Source: Guillardia theta CCMP2712 (taxonomy: Eukaryota; Cryptophyceae; Pyrenomonadales; Geminigeraceae). Taken from it: DNA of 64,000 bases. Shown piece by piece: positions 21,433 to 33,228 of this stretch. The DNA lies in NCBI RefSeq assembly GCF_000315625.1, contig NW_005434662.1:495988-559987 (forward strand), read 5' to 3'. Within the stretch, counting starts at the first letter, position 1. Each line of letters starts with the position of its first letter. The notes under the pieces were generated by a model, which made no database searches, was not told where the DNA came from, and saw only the letters and a list, made by a program, of their open reading frames with translations. The translations under genes were made by a program, and so were the position numbers.

Positions 21433-22633
21433 CTACAGGCTCAGCACTGCTGCGCTCGACAGGTTAACTAGGTTTGATGCGTTCAGAACGGGCAGCGACT
21501 TGATGGATGCATCTGGGCCCGTTGACTTCTGACAAAGCTGGGAAAGGAGGAGAAGAGTCTGGAGAGAGTTGTCCGTATTCGGAAGACCCAAGACGGGCCA
21601 GGTTGACAATGGAATCGCAGAGGCAATCTGGAAATCGCTCTTCCTTCTTTTGTACAGCCCTTCACCAGCAGCGATGGTGTAATCATCAGCGTCCAGACAG
21701 AGATCTGCGACTCTTTTGCAACGCTCTCCCTCCTCTCTGTGTTCCACACTCTGCACCGGTGCCTTCTCCTTGCTGGACAATTGCATTACACCACTCGGAA
21801 TCACTTGACGCAATGATGGTATTTTGGTTTCGACCTTCAGTTCCAAGGGCAGAATGAGCGAGGTCTCCTTCCCGTGGATCTTCAGAGAGATCTCGAGCTC
21901 AGCCTGACGGGAGCTTGTTGAGCAGGATCCACTCGAGATCTTCACAGCGAATCCAGCAGAGGCTCCGCTCGCCCTCCCTTCAATCTCGGCCTCTGAGAAG
22001 ATCTCGACGCTGAGCCTCTGCTTCGAATGCAACTTCTCATCCCAAACCGGTCGTGGGAGATACGGCGAGGCAGAGCTCATCTTCAATTGGAGGCTCGCCC
22101 TTCCTGCGTCGGATTCTTCTACCATAGGCCTTGAAACTTTCTTCAGGTGTCGTAGCGTTGCCCACTCTGAGTCCGAAGAGTTGAAATGCAGGCTCGCTTC
22201 AATCTGCACGTTCCAGCTCTCCAGGGGAGTGAACGTGATAAACAAATATTTCGTTTCACCAAGTCCCATGGATTGCGTCAAGGTTCCATTTCCATTCCTA
22301 ATGACCGGGATCACCTGAGGCCTGTGGTCGTTCTCGATGTGCTTGGATAACGCGCGAGTTCCCGACATGGTGCACCACTTTCCACAATAGCAGCACTGGT
22401 ACATGGTGTCTTTTCCACGCTGTTGCACGATGGGCTCGATCTCTTCCATGCACGCACTCAGAAATCTGCGGGATCCCACTGGCCTGCACTTGGGAGGTCC
22501 AAAAGCATCATTCGAAGACTGACCATCGTCGAATGGAAGGGTTTGATTCTGTAAGAAAGGATATCATTAGAACGTGCGCGGATGATGTATCATGAGCAAT
22601 GCAACTAACCTCTGATTCAACCGGCGAGGCCAT
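21433..22633 (-). CDS. C2H2/BED-like zinc-finger protein
   Basis: Two exons (22633-22610 and 22548-21433) joined by a 61-nt intron give 379 residues starting MASPVESE. Residues about 58-85 form one zinc finger, CCYCGKWCTMSGTRALSKHIENDH, with a C-x2-C pair and an H-x4-H (or H-x5-H) pair, the spacing seen in BED and some C2H2 fingers. The rest shows no known domain: a beta-rich middle (about 95-260) and a basic KRRK patch near 310, a possible nuclear localisation signal. A DNA-binding or transposase-derived nuclear role is possible; the single finger does not decide it. The start codon was chosen because the 8-codon first exon ends at a clear donor (GAG/GTTAGT) and joins in phase 0. Confidence 0.6.
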
Positions 22634-22639
22634 GTTGTC

Positions 22640-24060
22640 TTGATTGTTGACTCAGGAAAACTTGTAGATCTGGCGGACGTTCGAGGAGTGCGAAAGAGAA
22701 TTCGGGCCACCTGCAAAACCTGCAGCTTGTGGGTTCTATGACAGGACGATGGATGAACAGGAAGGGGAGACCGGCAGCAGGGTAGCGGGGCAGTGCAGAA
22801 CGAACAGGAGGGTTTCGTACGAAAGACACGATGCTGGGGCAAGAAACGAACGCCGACGGGGACGTCGGGTTGCCAGGGGGTAGTACCCGGAGAATAACAA
22901 ACTGCATAGAAGGGTAGTCCACGGACCTAGGGGTAGGATCGGGATTCGTGAATACTTCTAGCGATATTCCTGGGTGGTCAGAGGTATAAGAGTGGGGTAG
23001 GGTTGGAAAGTTTCCAGAGATCCGAATTGAGTGGGTCCTACGTCTTTGCAGGGGTAGGGGTGAGGGGTGTTTCGGGCTCGAGTCGCAGATAGGGGTAGGG
23101 GGTGAGTCTCGGAAGTTGGCTTTCATTTCCTTTTACATGGGACCGATGACGGAGAGGGCAGAAAAGGGCTAGGTGGGAACCACAAGGGGGGTCACTACCC
23201 CACCCTTTCGTTTCCCTGAAGATATGATAAATGACCCCTCTATAAACCCATGGCGTGTGGTCATCAGAAAACTCTGGAGGGTGGGTGATCATATCAGCGC
23301 ATTGACTTTTAGAGAAGGGTGGGGGTAGGGAGTTCGGTACAAAGTGAGTCCGAAACGACACCTGGGGGGTGGGGTAGGATGAGGTGGATACAAGTCCCGA
23401 TGCATGCGGTACAGAAAGTAGCATAGAGAGAGCGGTGGGTACCGAAAGTGACAGTTCGATGGTAAACCTGACGGTACTGGGTCGCAGGGGTGGGTCAGAA
23501 GTAGAGTTTCGGAATTCTTGACGCAGTAGTAGTTGGCGCATCATCATGGTTTAACAGCGTTTGTTGTAAAGGTGATTGCCGTCATTTGTATGGTCATCAA
23601 GAGCCAACTTTTCATAAACATCAATCAATCACGTTACCATCGGAAGTGGTGGGTCGACAACTAGTGCCCCACCTCCCCACCACGTCCCTGGCTCTTCCAA
23701 TGGCGAGTCATGGCGAATTCCGAATTTGGTCCGCTGCCTACCCCTACCCCTTTTGTCCTGAAACCACAGCAGTGTACTACCCCACCCATGAGACCAAGGG
23801 AGAAACCCTGGAGTAACCCTCGTCAACATAATGACAATGGCTACCCCTACCCCCACTTTGACCATTCCATGGCTCGTTATTATATATATTATTACTGTCT
23901 TTAGGACCTCGGACACCCCCTTTCGCAGCTCCAAATACCCCTACCCTCCCTGTATCAACTTTTTGAACACCAACCCACCGGTACCGGCATCGTCAACTTT
24001 TGTACAGGACAAAATTGTTTTTTTTGGGCTTCCGTCGATGTGTCACTATAAGCAATCCGC
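22640..24060. repeat. TACCCC/GGGGTA-rich interspersed repeat region
   Basis: Dozens of degenerate GGGGTAGGGG / CCCCTACCCC blocks are embedded in otherwise unique sequence. On the + strand G-rich copies dominate at 22,840-23,480 and C-rich copies at 23,640-23,960, so polarity flips near 23,560. Proline-rich or glycine-rich open frames here are artefacts of the repeat. Similar blocks occur at 57.2 and 59.6 kb. Confidence 0.6.
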
Positions 24061-25122
24061 AGTACTGAGTGTCGGATTACTGTAAACTGCTTTATAATCT
24101 ATATGTCATACCGAATATCACATCGAAGGTTATAATAATGTAATTTAAAAATATAAAATTTTATCTATACTAATTCATCCTACCGAAATCATTCAATGGT
24201 AGAAATTATATAATTTATAAAAAGGTAGTAATGATTACCTTTCTACCTTTAGTCAAAGTTAAGTTAAAACATTAGTGAAATTCCGAGCCGGCAAGCCTTG
24301 ACTTTACTACTTCAGTTCCGCATCGTCTGATGATAGTATGAAATTCCGTTCGAAGTCACGGTATACGTACTGAGGTACTGATGACTTCAAGTTGACTTTA
24401 AAACTTTTAGTCACTGAGAGTGACTGATTTGAGTAATAAGGTCGGGCTCGGAAAAGTAGTTCTCGGCCCGGGCAGCCCGGCCCGGCCTCCGAGAGTCAGC
24501 CTGTAAAATGAACACGATTACGTCACGAGCCCGAGTCAGAGAAAGGACTATCAGAATGAAAGGACAGTTGGCTGCCTCGTACTCGTGTTGAAACCCAGCG
24601 CTTCCACAATTTAGGATTGTGCTGCCTTTTGTGTTATCCGTGTGTATTTTTGAGGCGGGTTGGGTTTTTTTGCTCATTCTATCATCGCCAGGAGCAAGGA
24701 GCACCGGTGAAGCTCTTCACAGCCTCTTCCAGGGAAGGACGGGTGCATCTCTTGATCGAGGAAATCTCCCGAGTCCCTCTGCCAGAGGTAGATGGAAGTT
24801 GACACTGTGACAAATTTTCCCTAGATATCATTCGTAGGCAACAGCGCGTACAGATACGTCGACAAGGTCCAGACCTTCAAGCCACTACTAAGCCGGAGCT
24901 GTTCAAGAGCGTGAAGATTTTTGTCATCGAAAGCGTTCGCTTTGCGTGAGTTCGTGCACTCTCGGGCGGAGTTCGCAGCGAAAACAACAGGCGTACGTCC
25001 CTTCCATCGACACGTCTGTGGGTGCGTGAGGTGTTGGAGGTGGAGTGATAAGACTCGCCCGGCGGGACGACGCGCCGGTCTGCGGCTGTTGCTATTGCTG
25101 TTGCTGTTGCCGTGAGCACCTC
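24061..25122. other. Intergenic, AT-rich then GC-rich, no gene seen
   Basis: 24,060-24,270 is AT-rich and holds TACCTTTCTACC-like repeats. 24,370-24,490 carries the GTCACTGAGAGTGACTGA / GGCCCGGCC type of dispersed repeat. The remainder leads into the DUF6604 gene and should contain its promoter; GTTGCTATTGCTGTTGC lies just upstream of the start. Confidence 0.35.
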
Positions 25123-27881
25123 ATGCTTATGTCGCCGACAACATCTGGTGGGCGGTATGCGTCGTACAAGTGCGCGACAGCACGTTTGTTGGCTTGGCTG
25201 ACTGAGAAGGAGCCACCGACGCCGCGAACGGTGCGCGCCATGCTCAATGCCGCACGCAGGCTGTCGGAGAGATGCGAGATGATGCCAGCCGACGTCAAGG
25301 CAAGTCTCGAGCTCGCCATCAAGTTGCGGAGGGAGGTTCACGAGCTGTACACTTCGCGTGTGGCGCAAACAAACCCCGACGACGAGCGCCATGCTCACTT
25401 CATCTCGGCCCTCGAACGTGTGCGCGCGTGGTTGCAGCCTCCTTCAAGCAAAGAAGAGAGGCGCGACGCTCCAACGAAGCAGCTTGAGCCTGAAGCCGAG
25501 GAGCTTGCGAACCGCTTCGAGTTGCTTGATGTTGAGGAAGGTTGGGACGAAGTGGACGAGTCCGTGCCAAAGTCACAAATGCTTGTGGGTAAAGACGTGC
25601 TCATCGATGGACTTACGAGTAAGCCAGAGTTAAATGGACGTACGGGCTATGTGGTTGAGCACCTCTCACACAACGGCCGTTACAAGGTTCGCTGCGGCGA
25701 CGAATTCTACAGCCTCAAGCCGGAAAACATCAAGCATGCTCCTATGCAAGAAGCGGAGCAAGAGCAGTTTATTCTTGGCGAGGCTATCGAATTTGAGGCG
25801 GCGTGCTTGATGCTTGATGTCCAGGCTGCGCTCGGCGAAGTGGCGACTGCTTGGAATGACTACAAAACGGGCGCATCTCGCTTCTTACCGCTGCCGCACT
25901 TACGAATGCGTGCGTCAGCCACGCCGAGCATCTCGCTAGTGCACTCGAGGCGAAGCATCCTCGGCTAATGAGCCTCTCTCGCGTCGTGTGCGTGGCCCAC
26001 TTGTCCCGCGCGATCAAGACGACGATGTCGCAACTGAACGTTAAGTTTGGCGTCGCGCTTGACATCGTGTGTGACGTTGCGTTTGGCGATGCAAGTGATC
26101 GGATCGTCAGGCAATTCCTGAACGCGCGCACGATCAATGGGACGGCCATCTTCCTGATCGAACAGGCTCTCGAAAGCTATCCTTGCTCGTCGCAAAAAGA
26201 TGAAATGGAGCTCGAGAAAATGAGCCAGAAACTCATCATGCGGCGTGCAACGCAATGCACCAAGGAACAAGCACGTGCCGTGATGTCGATGATCGCCAAG
26301 GAGGTTGTGCTGCGCTTTGCGCCGGTCAGCTATGGCGAGGACGAAGTAAACGACTTCTACCTCGGCGAAAATGGCATTCTCTTCACTTCTGACTTCCTGC
26401 AAAAGCTCTGTGCCGCAGGCCTCGTGCGGCGCCCGCGAACGTGGAGCGCGCCAAAAACAGGATTCTTCGGTGAGCCATGGGACGAGGTCCGCAATCCCGC
26501 GGAGAGCACAGAAGATCTACTCGACTACATGGGGGGACTCGTTCCAGCGCTTTTCTATTTTGCAGATGCCGAGCTGCGGACGAAGCACGGCTCGGTCGAG
26601 TTTCCAGAGCTCAGGCATGCTACGCTCATGCCGCTGTCGAATGTGCTCAAGAAGGCCATGGATCGTGGCACCGTATCCCTCGCCTTCGTCGTCTCCATAC
26701 AGGCCGCGCTGCTCTCCCTTGTGTGCGTCAATGGCGAGCGACGATGCAAGCGTGTGCACATCACGACGAAGGCGGCATTCGCGAAGGCTGCACAGCAACT
26801 CGGTGGGGCGCTCGCGGCGCTCGAAGGCGAAAGCTTTAGAGGACGGCATACTGAAATCTCGACGCGGAATGTCCAAATGTTCAAGGCTTGGGTGGATCAT
26901 GTCCACGCGCTGCAGACAAGTCCGCCGCCCGTGGGTACACATGTTCCCGAGATCCTGGCTATCGCGGAGCGTCAGCGTGACCAGGCGTTGCTCGAGAATC
27001 CATGGGTCGCTGGGCAATACTTGCTTGTACTATGCCTGGGCGTTGGCATGGGAGGTGGTGTGATAAGCATTGACGACTTTGGGCAGACGTCCTTCGTGCT
27101 TCATGTCGGAAATGCCCTACGCACCGTCGGTGCGCTTGGCGAATCCGATAGCGCTCAGCTCCTTGAGATGCTCACGCACACATTTGACGAAGACTGCAAG
27201 TCGATTTGGTTTGCTGGCGTGCCACGGAATAACTTCTCGAAGCACTGGTTTCACCGGATGGGAATGGACGTGACACTGATGAAAAATCGTAAACTTACTT
27301 CAATTGAGGCAGAGGACATCAGCTTGGCCTTCAAGCGTGCGGCGGCGGCGGATTTCGCCGACTTGGCACTAATGGGCAGTGCCGACCCACTTCAAGTCAT
27401 CCTTCAGGCAATTCGCGAGGCGTTCGAGGAGGACCCACTCGTCGGCATCAACCTCGGTGCAGTTGGTGCACAGCTCCTGCCTTTGGCGCAACACCTTGTC
27501 AACGAATTAGGACTGCAGGATGAGGTTGTAGCCAATCTTGTGCAGCTTGGTCAGGACATGGAACGCAGTTCAGGCACACGGAAGAAGGGTCGCCATCGTG
27601 AGAACAACGACTCGGCTGGCCCGGACCGCAGACACGCGCTTTATCTGACCATCATCGGCGCTCTTTTCATGAAATGCGAGCGCGACGCGCCCGAGAGTTC
27701 CGACCCATTGCATCTCGGGAGAAATCCCGATGGTGGCGCTCCCACGATGCGAGCGATTGATCGCGATACTCTTCCGCCCTGCTCGCCACTGGAGCGTGCA
27801 TATCTCAAGCGTGCAGGTGCAGTGCTCGTGGCGTTCATTCAGAATATTAAGGCGACCAACTATCGACTTCTGACATTGTAG
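25123..27881 (+). CDS. DUF6604-domain protein, broken by one frameshift
   Basis: The first frame (from ATG 25123) opens with the family's N-terminal pattern, RYASYKCATARLLAWL, followed by a helical region ending in LAIKLRREVHELYTSR. This resembles the DUF6604 domain of fungi and algae. Near residue 185 is a short SH3/KOW-like motif (GKDVLIDGL...GRTGYVV). The reading frame shifts at about 25,866-25,872: WNDYKTG continues in the next frame as RISLLTAAALTNA and runs to a stop at 27,881. Together this gives about 918 residues without introns. The shift needs only one missing base, so it could be a sequencing error or a fresh null mutation. Function of the family is unknown. Context: beside a decayed decarboxylase, in an intron-poor block. 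Confidence 0.6.
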
Positions 27882-28592
27882 ACAAAATTTTAGAATCACC
27901 AGCTGATGAAATGTGTGAAAATTGATTCATTTAAGTTTTGCTTTCAGAAGTAATCATCGCCGTATGCGCGACCAAACCGTGTCTTGGCGCTGCTCACCGC
28001 TACGCCTCACCCCTCGTTCACAGTTTCCCTTTCGCGAAGTGTCGAGGGAAAGAACGAATTCGCGCCAAACAACATGTGCAAGGGATCAAACAAATGAGCA
28101 AGAGCGCGCTTGAATAGCCGCGACCGTACATTAAAGATGGACCTGTCAGGTCACAGTGCCAACGTCCAGCCTATTGAGTCGCCATCGACGGCGATACTCG
28201 TGACTGCACGTCGACTCGGTAACGTGCATCAATGACGTGATGCTCTACGCGGCGGCTTGCAGATGCACATCATTTGAACCATGTACATTGTCTATTAGAG
28301 TTGGGTGAGGAGAGGGTCCAATGAGAAGGCTCTCGCCGCAACCAGTCGGTCAGAACGATGTCTTGTGAGCGGCGTCCCTGCTCAGGGAGGGAACCAACGA
28401 AGAGATTAAGCTTGGAACCGTGATCTCCAGCGAGTAAGAGTGTAACGACCGCATTCACATCAGGAAGCGGTGCTTAGCTCGTAAGCAACAGCAGGCGATT
28501 CGTAACTCGTGCAACACAATAATCGCAACTCGCGTGTCCCACAAAAAATGACCAAAGCGTGAAATTTCGCTAGCGGTCTCAGTCTGCATGTC
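27882..28592. other. Intergenic, no gene seen
   Basis: Separates the 3' end of the DUF6604 gene from the 3' end of the decayed decarboxylase. Short frames only; no conserved motif seen. Confidence 0.35.
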
Positions 28593-29890
28593 TCAACACG
28601 TGGCTGCGGCTTGAAGGTCGCTTGTAATGAGAGCCGCAAGATCTCGAACGCTTTCCTCCGTTGCTTGTGGTAGAATGATGGCGTGAGCTTCGTCATCGAC
28701 GGTCGGAAGCTCGAAGAGCTGAATGGTATCCTCGCTCGGCCGTGGAAACACGATCAGGCTCATCTCACTCCGGCTATGCGGCACGCCAGAAGCTTCCCGA
28801 AGCGACTCGAACAAAGCCTCGAGCCGTTTGCTCCTTTCATATTCCGCCTTCCAATCGAGCTGTCGAAGCGTGCACGCCCCAGCGGTGCGATCAGTCCGTC
28901 TCGGCTCCCCGATATAATTGCGTCGTTCACACGCAGATATGGCACATACGCATCTCCGCCTAGTCGCCTCTGCATTTCCTGCTCGTGCTCGTATGCGTGG
29001 CATGCAATCACAATACAGCCGCAGACAACACCTCCGCTCCACTTGTGCGCACTGATCGAAATGCTGTCGATGTCCCTCCCAATGTAGCAGCGCGATGCAC
29101 GCTCGTCGAGTGCCCAAAACCTGCCGTGGAACGAGGCGTCGACGTGAACGTGGGGCGCTATCCTGAGGCAAGACATCGAATTCCCCAGTTGCTGGGTTGT
29201 GCTGACCAGCTGTCATGCGCAACGTTTCCACTCACGTCGTCGTTCGCTCCACGAAACGTCGTGTCGAGTGTGAGCATGAACTTGCGGGCGTTCATTTGCT
29301 CGCTTGATACGCGCACTAGTTGTTCCAGTGAATCTAGATCGATGGCACCGTCTGCCATTTTCCTAGCCACTGCGTGCATTTGGTCGTCGCAGAAGAGTCG
29401 CGCCGACTTCTCGATTGAGTAGTGCGCCTGGTCGGTCCAAATGATCAGTGTTCGTCTCGAGTATTAGATGCTATGTGGTGCACACATGGTAGTTGCCACT
29501 GTCCGTGCTCGTCGTATTGTCCTCCTCTGCGTCGCCATCGCCAACTTGCACGTCAGCACTCAGCATGGAATCGTCGAGTTCAACCCTTTCAGACGTGCAT
29601 GTCTTCACCACAACGCCTTCGCTGCCTTCGCAGAACGTAATGTGCACGTAACTGTCGTCGACGTCTCTCGCTATTCAGCCTTGCGCCGTAGCGGTCATAT
29701 ACGCCCCGGGCCGTGGCGGTTGTCCGCCAACGGGTCGCCGCAGCTGTCCCATGTGTAGAAACCAAGCTTCCTGCGCTCCCCGCAATGCTCGAACGCGCGT
29801 TCGAGATGAGAAGCAATATGGGCCGTCGAGCCGCTGCTGGAGTCATCTGCCTCATCCCCTCTAGAGGAAAGGTAGTCGCCCAAAACCAAC
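28593..29890 (-). pseudogene. PLP-dependent amino-acid decarboxylase, degenerate
   Basis: Family signatures appear in order on the minus strand but in different frames. Near 29,440: WTDQAHYSIEKSARLF. Near 29,330: GAIDLDSLEQLV. Near 29,130: HVHVDASFHGRFWALDE. Near 29,040: IDSISISAHKWSGG, with the lysine that would bind pyridoxal phosphate. Near 28,930: NDAIISGSRDG. Near 28,740: SLIVFPRPSEDTIQL. This order matches group II (histidine/aromatic-type) decarboxylases. At least two frame changes (about 29,160 and 28,870) occur without credible introns, and the N-terminal third (29,500-29,890) is barely recognisable, with a stop. I read it as a pseudogene; sequencing errors are the alternative. Its substrate cannot be told. 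Confidence 0.6.
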
Positions 29891-30425
29891 CCGCCTCAGA
29901 AACAAGCTAGGACAATACATAAGGCAGCTCAATCCTCCTATTCTACCTGCGCGAGCATCCAAACCGTGACGAGGGGTACTCTCCCCCAGACTCTCCCCAA
30001 AATGCTCGTGGAAGGGGGGAGGGGGGGGGGGTGGTACTCTCCCAGATATGCATGCGAGGGCAGTAGGCTCTGACGAAAGGAGAGACCAGAGGAGAGAAGG
30101 GACCTCGAAACAAGCACCGAGTAAGCAGCAAGGAGAGCAGGGGGAAGACTAAAGGTGTAGGACTGAGCTGGATGATGATTTATCAGAAATAACCAAGGAA
30201 AGCAGTGAAGGAAGTGAAAGAAGGAGAGGGAGTGAAGGGTCGTGAGAAAGTACGGAAGAGAGCGAGGGAGCGAGTGAGAGGGAATAAGTGCCTGGGCAAG
30301 AGTGATAGTCCCTGCAGCAAGCATCATCACGACGGCAATTGCCTAATGCGATCAGACAGGAGCACTTTTGTCCGCCCTTTCAAGGCAATGCTTGATCTCA
30401 TTAGCAGCCTCACAGGGAGGGGAGG
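29891..30425. other. Intergenic, purine-rich
   Basis: Includes a G-rich run at 30,014-30,032 and GA-rich sequence at 30,200-30,300. Likely promoter and 5' leader of the ADP-ribosyltransferase/ankyrin gene. No gene seen. Confidence 0.35.
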
Positions 30426-33228
30426 ATGAGCTTCCTCCGCTGCTTCTCGTGCAAGGTCGAGCCCGACGACAGCCATGACGGGTCGGGCTCGTCGCTCCAG
30501 CGAAGCTTGGAGGAGGCGAACAAGACGATCTCACAGCTCCAGGCGGAGCTCCAGCAGGCCAAGGATCGTCTGGTCCACCACAAAGACATCAAGGAGAAGC
30601 TGCCAAGCATCTCAAGCCCTACTCTTAGAGTTTCAGACCATGAGGAGGAGACTCAAGCTCCAGCCTCGTCATGGCGCCTCCCGGACGAGATCCGATCTAC
30701 CCTCCAAGAGCTTTTCCACATCTCCCACGACCCCCAGCGATCCAAGCTCCTCCACAACGACCTCCTCGTCTCTCTCGGCGTCGACGTCTCGGCCCTCATC
30801 CAGCACGCAAGCCCTGGCAAGCTCTCGTACGAGGACTACGAGGTCAGAGTCGCAAGGGAGTGGGAGCTCGCTCGCAAGGCCAGCAGCCTCGCTGACATGG
30901 ACATGCTCCGCGTCATGGCGGAGTGCATCCCCGGTGGGAGCGTCGAGAGTCCTCTAGCGGGGCTACAGGGGATGACTGCGAGCGCTCTGTCGGCTCTATG
31001 GCAGACGGCGATAGCGGGGAAACTGAAGGAGGCGCTGGGGAGGCCGGGGGAGGCTCGAGGGCGGGAGGCAGGAGTCTGTTCGACCTTGCACAATAGCAAG
31101 TACTCTCTAAACGAGGCAGAGGCTACAGACAGCGAGGAGACGCGCGAAGCCGTGTACGGGAAGATCGAGGAGTACTACCGGGGGCTGATCGACCGGATTG
31201 GGCTGCCTCAGACAGGACTGATGAAGGCGATGGAGGAAGAGCACTGCCGGGGCGAGGACGCAGAGGAAGGGTTTACGACGAGCAACTACGGCATCAGGAC
31301 GACAGCAAAGGAAGAGTGGCTGAACGTCACAGACCCGGAGAGGAGGCAGAGGCTGTCTGAAGGAAAGCGGATCATCCGAGGGATAGAGGAGCTGAGGGAG
31401 CATGCGATGACGATCAAGGCGGACCTGCGGGAGGAGGAGCTGATCGCGCTGCAGCTCTACACAGGTAAGCAGGAGAGAGCGAGGCAGGAAGTCTTTGTTG
31501 GATGAGACAGGTACCACAGGGCCGTTGTACTACAAGTATAACTCCATCCTCCGAGCCCCAGACCAGGTGGCCAACAAGTACACGACGACCCTGCACTGCA
31601 TGGTCAGCGGACTGGTCAAGCTGGCTCGTCACACGCCTCTGACGGAGGATCGGCGAGTGTGGAGGGGGCTGAAGGGGCTGAAGCTGCCGAAGAGCTTCCT
31701 CGAGGAGGACAAGCTCGGAGTGTCGGGAGGGGTCGAGTACGGGCTGCTGAGCACGACGACAGACGTGGGGACGGCGATCCAGTACGCGGAGGAGGGTGCA
31801 GAGCCGATCGTGCTGGAGATCAGCTGCGGGGCGATCGACCGGGGGGCGAGCTTGGCGTTCTTGTCTCAGTATCCCGGGGAGGAGGAGATCTTATATCCTC
31901 CGCTGTCTTACCTGGAGGTGCTGAAGAAGCCGCGTCAAGAGGTGATGGAGGGGAAGCGAGTGAAGGTGCTGCAGCTGAGAATCAACGCGAACGTGATGAG
32001 CTCGACGATCGAGGACATGCTGGGGAAGAGGAAGCAGCTGTATGCGGGGCTGATGGAGAACATCGCGAGGGAGGTAGAGCGAGACCTGAGGGAGTGGGAG
32101 CCGGAGATCCAGGAGCGACTGAAGAGTGCAGTTGCTGATAGGTGTAACCGGCGTGATAGGGTGCTGTTGGAATCGATTAAGGAAGAATGCCGCACGCTTG
32201 TCGAGGCGAGTAGACGGAGGGAGGCAGAGTGGTACAACGAGGACTCGAGATACAAGGAGGCAATCGAGCTGTCCAACTCGATGAAGGACATGGCGATCAA
32301 CAAGCTCAGACATTGGATCGAAGACACTCAAGGAGACTGGAAATGCCCAGCTTTGACAGGCGACTCGATGAAGTCAGTGTACTGGAAGACGATGGCTGGT
32401 CTGATGTTCAAGATTGCCTCCCTGACTCCAGCAGACAGTGGCAGACAAGAGCTGTGCAAGCGACTGTGCGGGATGTACGGCTTGTCGATCGCAAGCGAAG
32501 AAGAGCAGGCGGAGCCGCCGACAGTCACAGCAGTCGTACGAGGGCAGGGAGAGCTGATCCCGCTACTGAAGGCGGCAGGATGCGACATGGATGGGCGGAT
32601 AGAGGACGGGAGGACAGGGCTGCATGTAGCGGCGATGCTGGGGAGGGCGGGAAGCGTGAGGGAGCTGATAGAAGCAGGAGCGGAGGTAGGAGCGAGAGAC
32701 GGGGAGGGGAGGACATGCATTCACTGGGCGGGAAAGTATGGACATGTGGAGGTCCTGAAGAGGTTGAGGGAGATGTGTGGGGTAGAGAAACTGAGAGATT
32801 ATGTAAGGGAGAAGACGAATGACGGCTGGACATGCACGCATTTGGCGAGTGTTGGAGGGCAGGTGGAGACACTTCGGTACCTTGCAGAGACATGCGGGAA
32901 GGTGCTGCTGAGCGAGAAGACGAATGACGGCTGTACGTATGATGGCTGGACATGCGCGCATTTGGCATGTCAACGAGGACAGGTAGAGGTACTGCGGTAC
33001 CTTGCAGAGACATGCGGGAAGGAGCTGCTGAGAGAGAAGACGAATGACGGCAGGACTTGCGCACATGTGGCAAGTCTAGGAGGGCAGGTGGAAGTACTGC
33101 GGTACCTTGCAGAGACATGCGGGGAGGAGCTGCTGAGAGAAAAGGACAATTTCGGAAAGACGTGTGCTGATGAGGCAAGTGAACACGAACCTGTTGTCGA
33201 GTATCTTCAAGGTATGGGGATCGAGTAA
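30426..33228 (+). CDS. Arginine-type ADP-ribosyltransferase with ankyrin repeats
   Basis: Two exons (30426-31464, 31511-33228) join in frame across a 46-nt intron to 918 residues. An N-terminal coiled coil (about 25-55) and a helical region of unknown type precede an ADP-ribosyltransferase (ART) fold at about 325-520. That fold shows LQLYTG, an arginine in VWRGLKG (about R398), the STTT strand (about S427) and the E-x-E turn in YPGEEEILYPP (about E470/E472). This R-S-ExE triad is that of NAD-dependent mono-ADP-ribosyltransferases modifying arginine. Ankyrin repeats occupy about 690-915, the last ones nearly identical (GQVEVLRYLAETCGKELL), suggesting recent expansion. There is no signal peptide, so it probably acts in the cytosol or nucleus, with ankyrin repeats choosing targets (inferred). 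Confidence 0.75.

Noticed and set aside
22617-23126. Proline-rich minus-strand open frame of about 170 codons
   Set aside because: Arises from the CCCTACCC repeat composition; no domain, no start context, overlaps the first exon of the zinc-finger gene.
22840-23960. Possible internal telomere array
   Set aside because: The GGGGTA words are irregularly spaced and mixed with unique sequence; there is no run of perfect telomere units.
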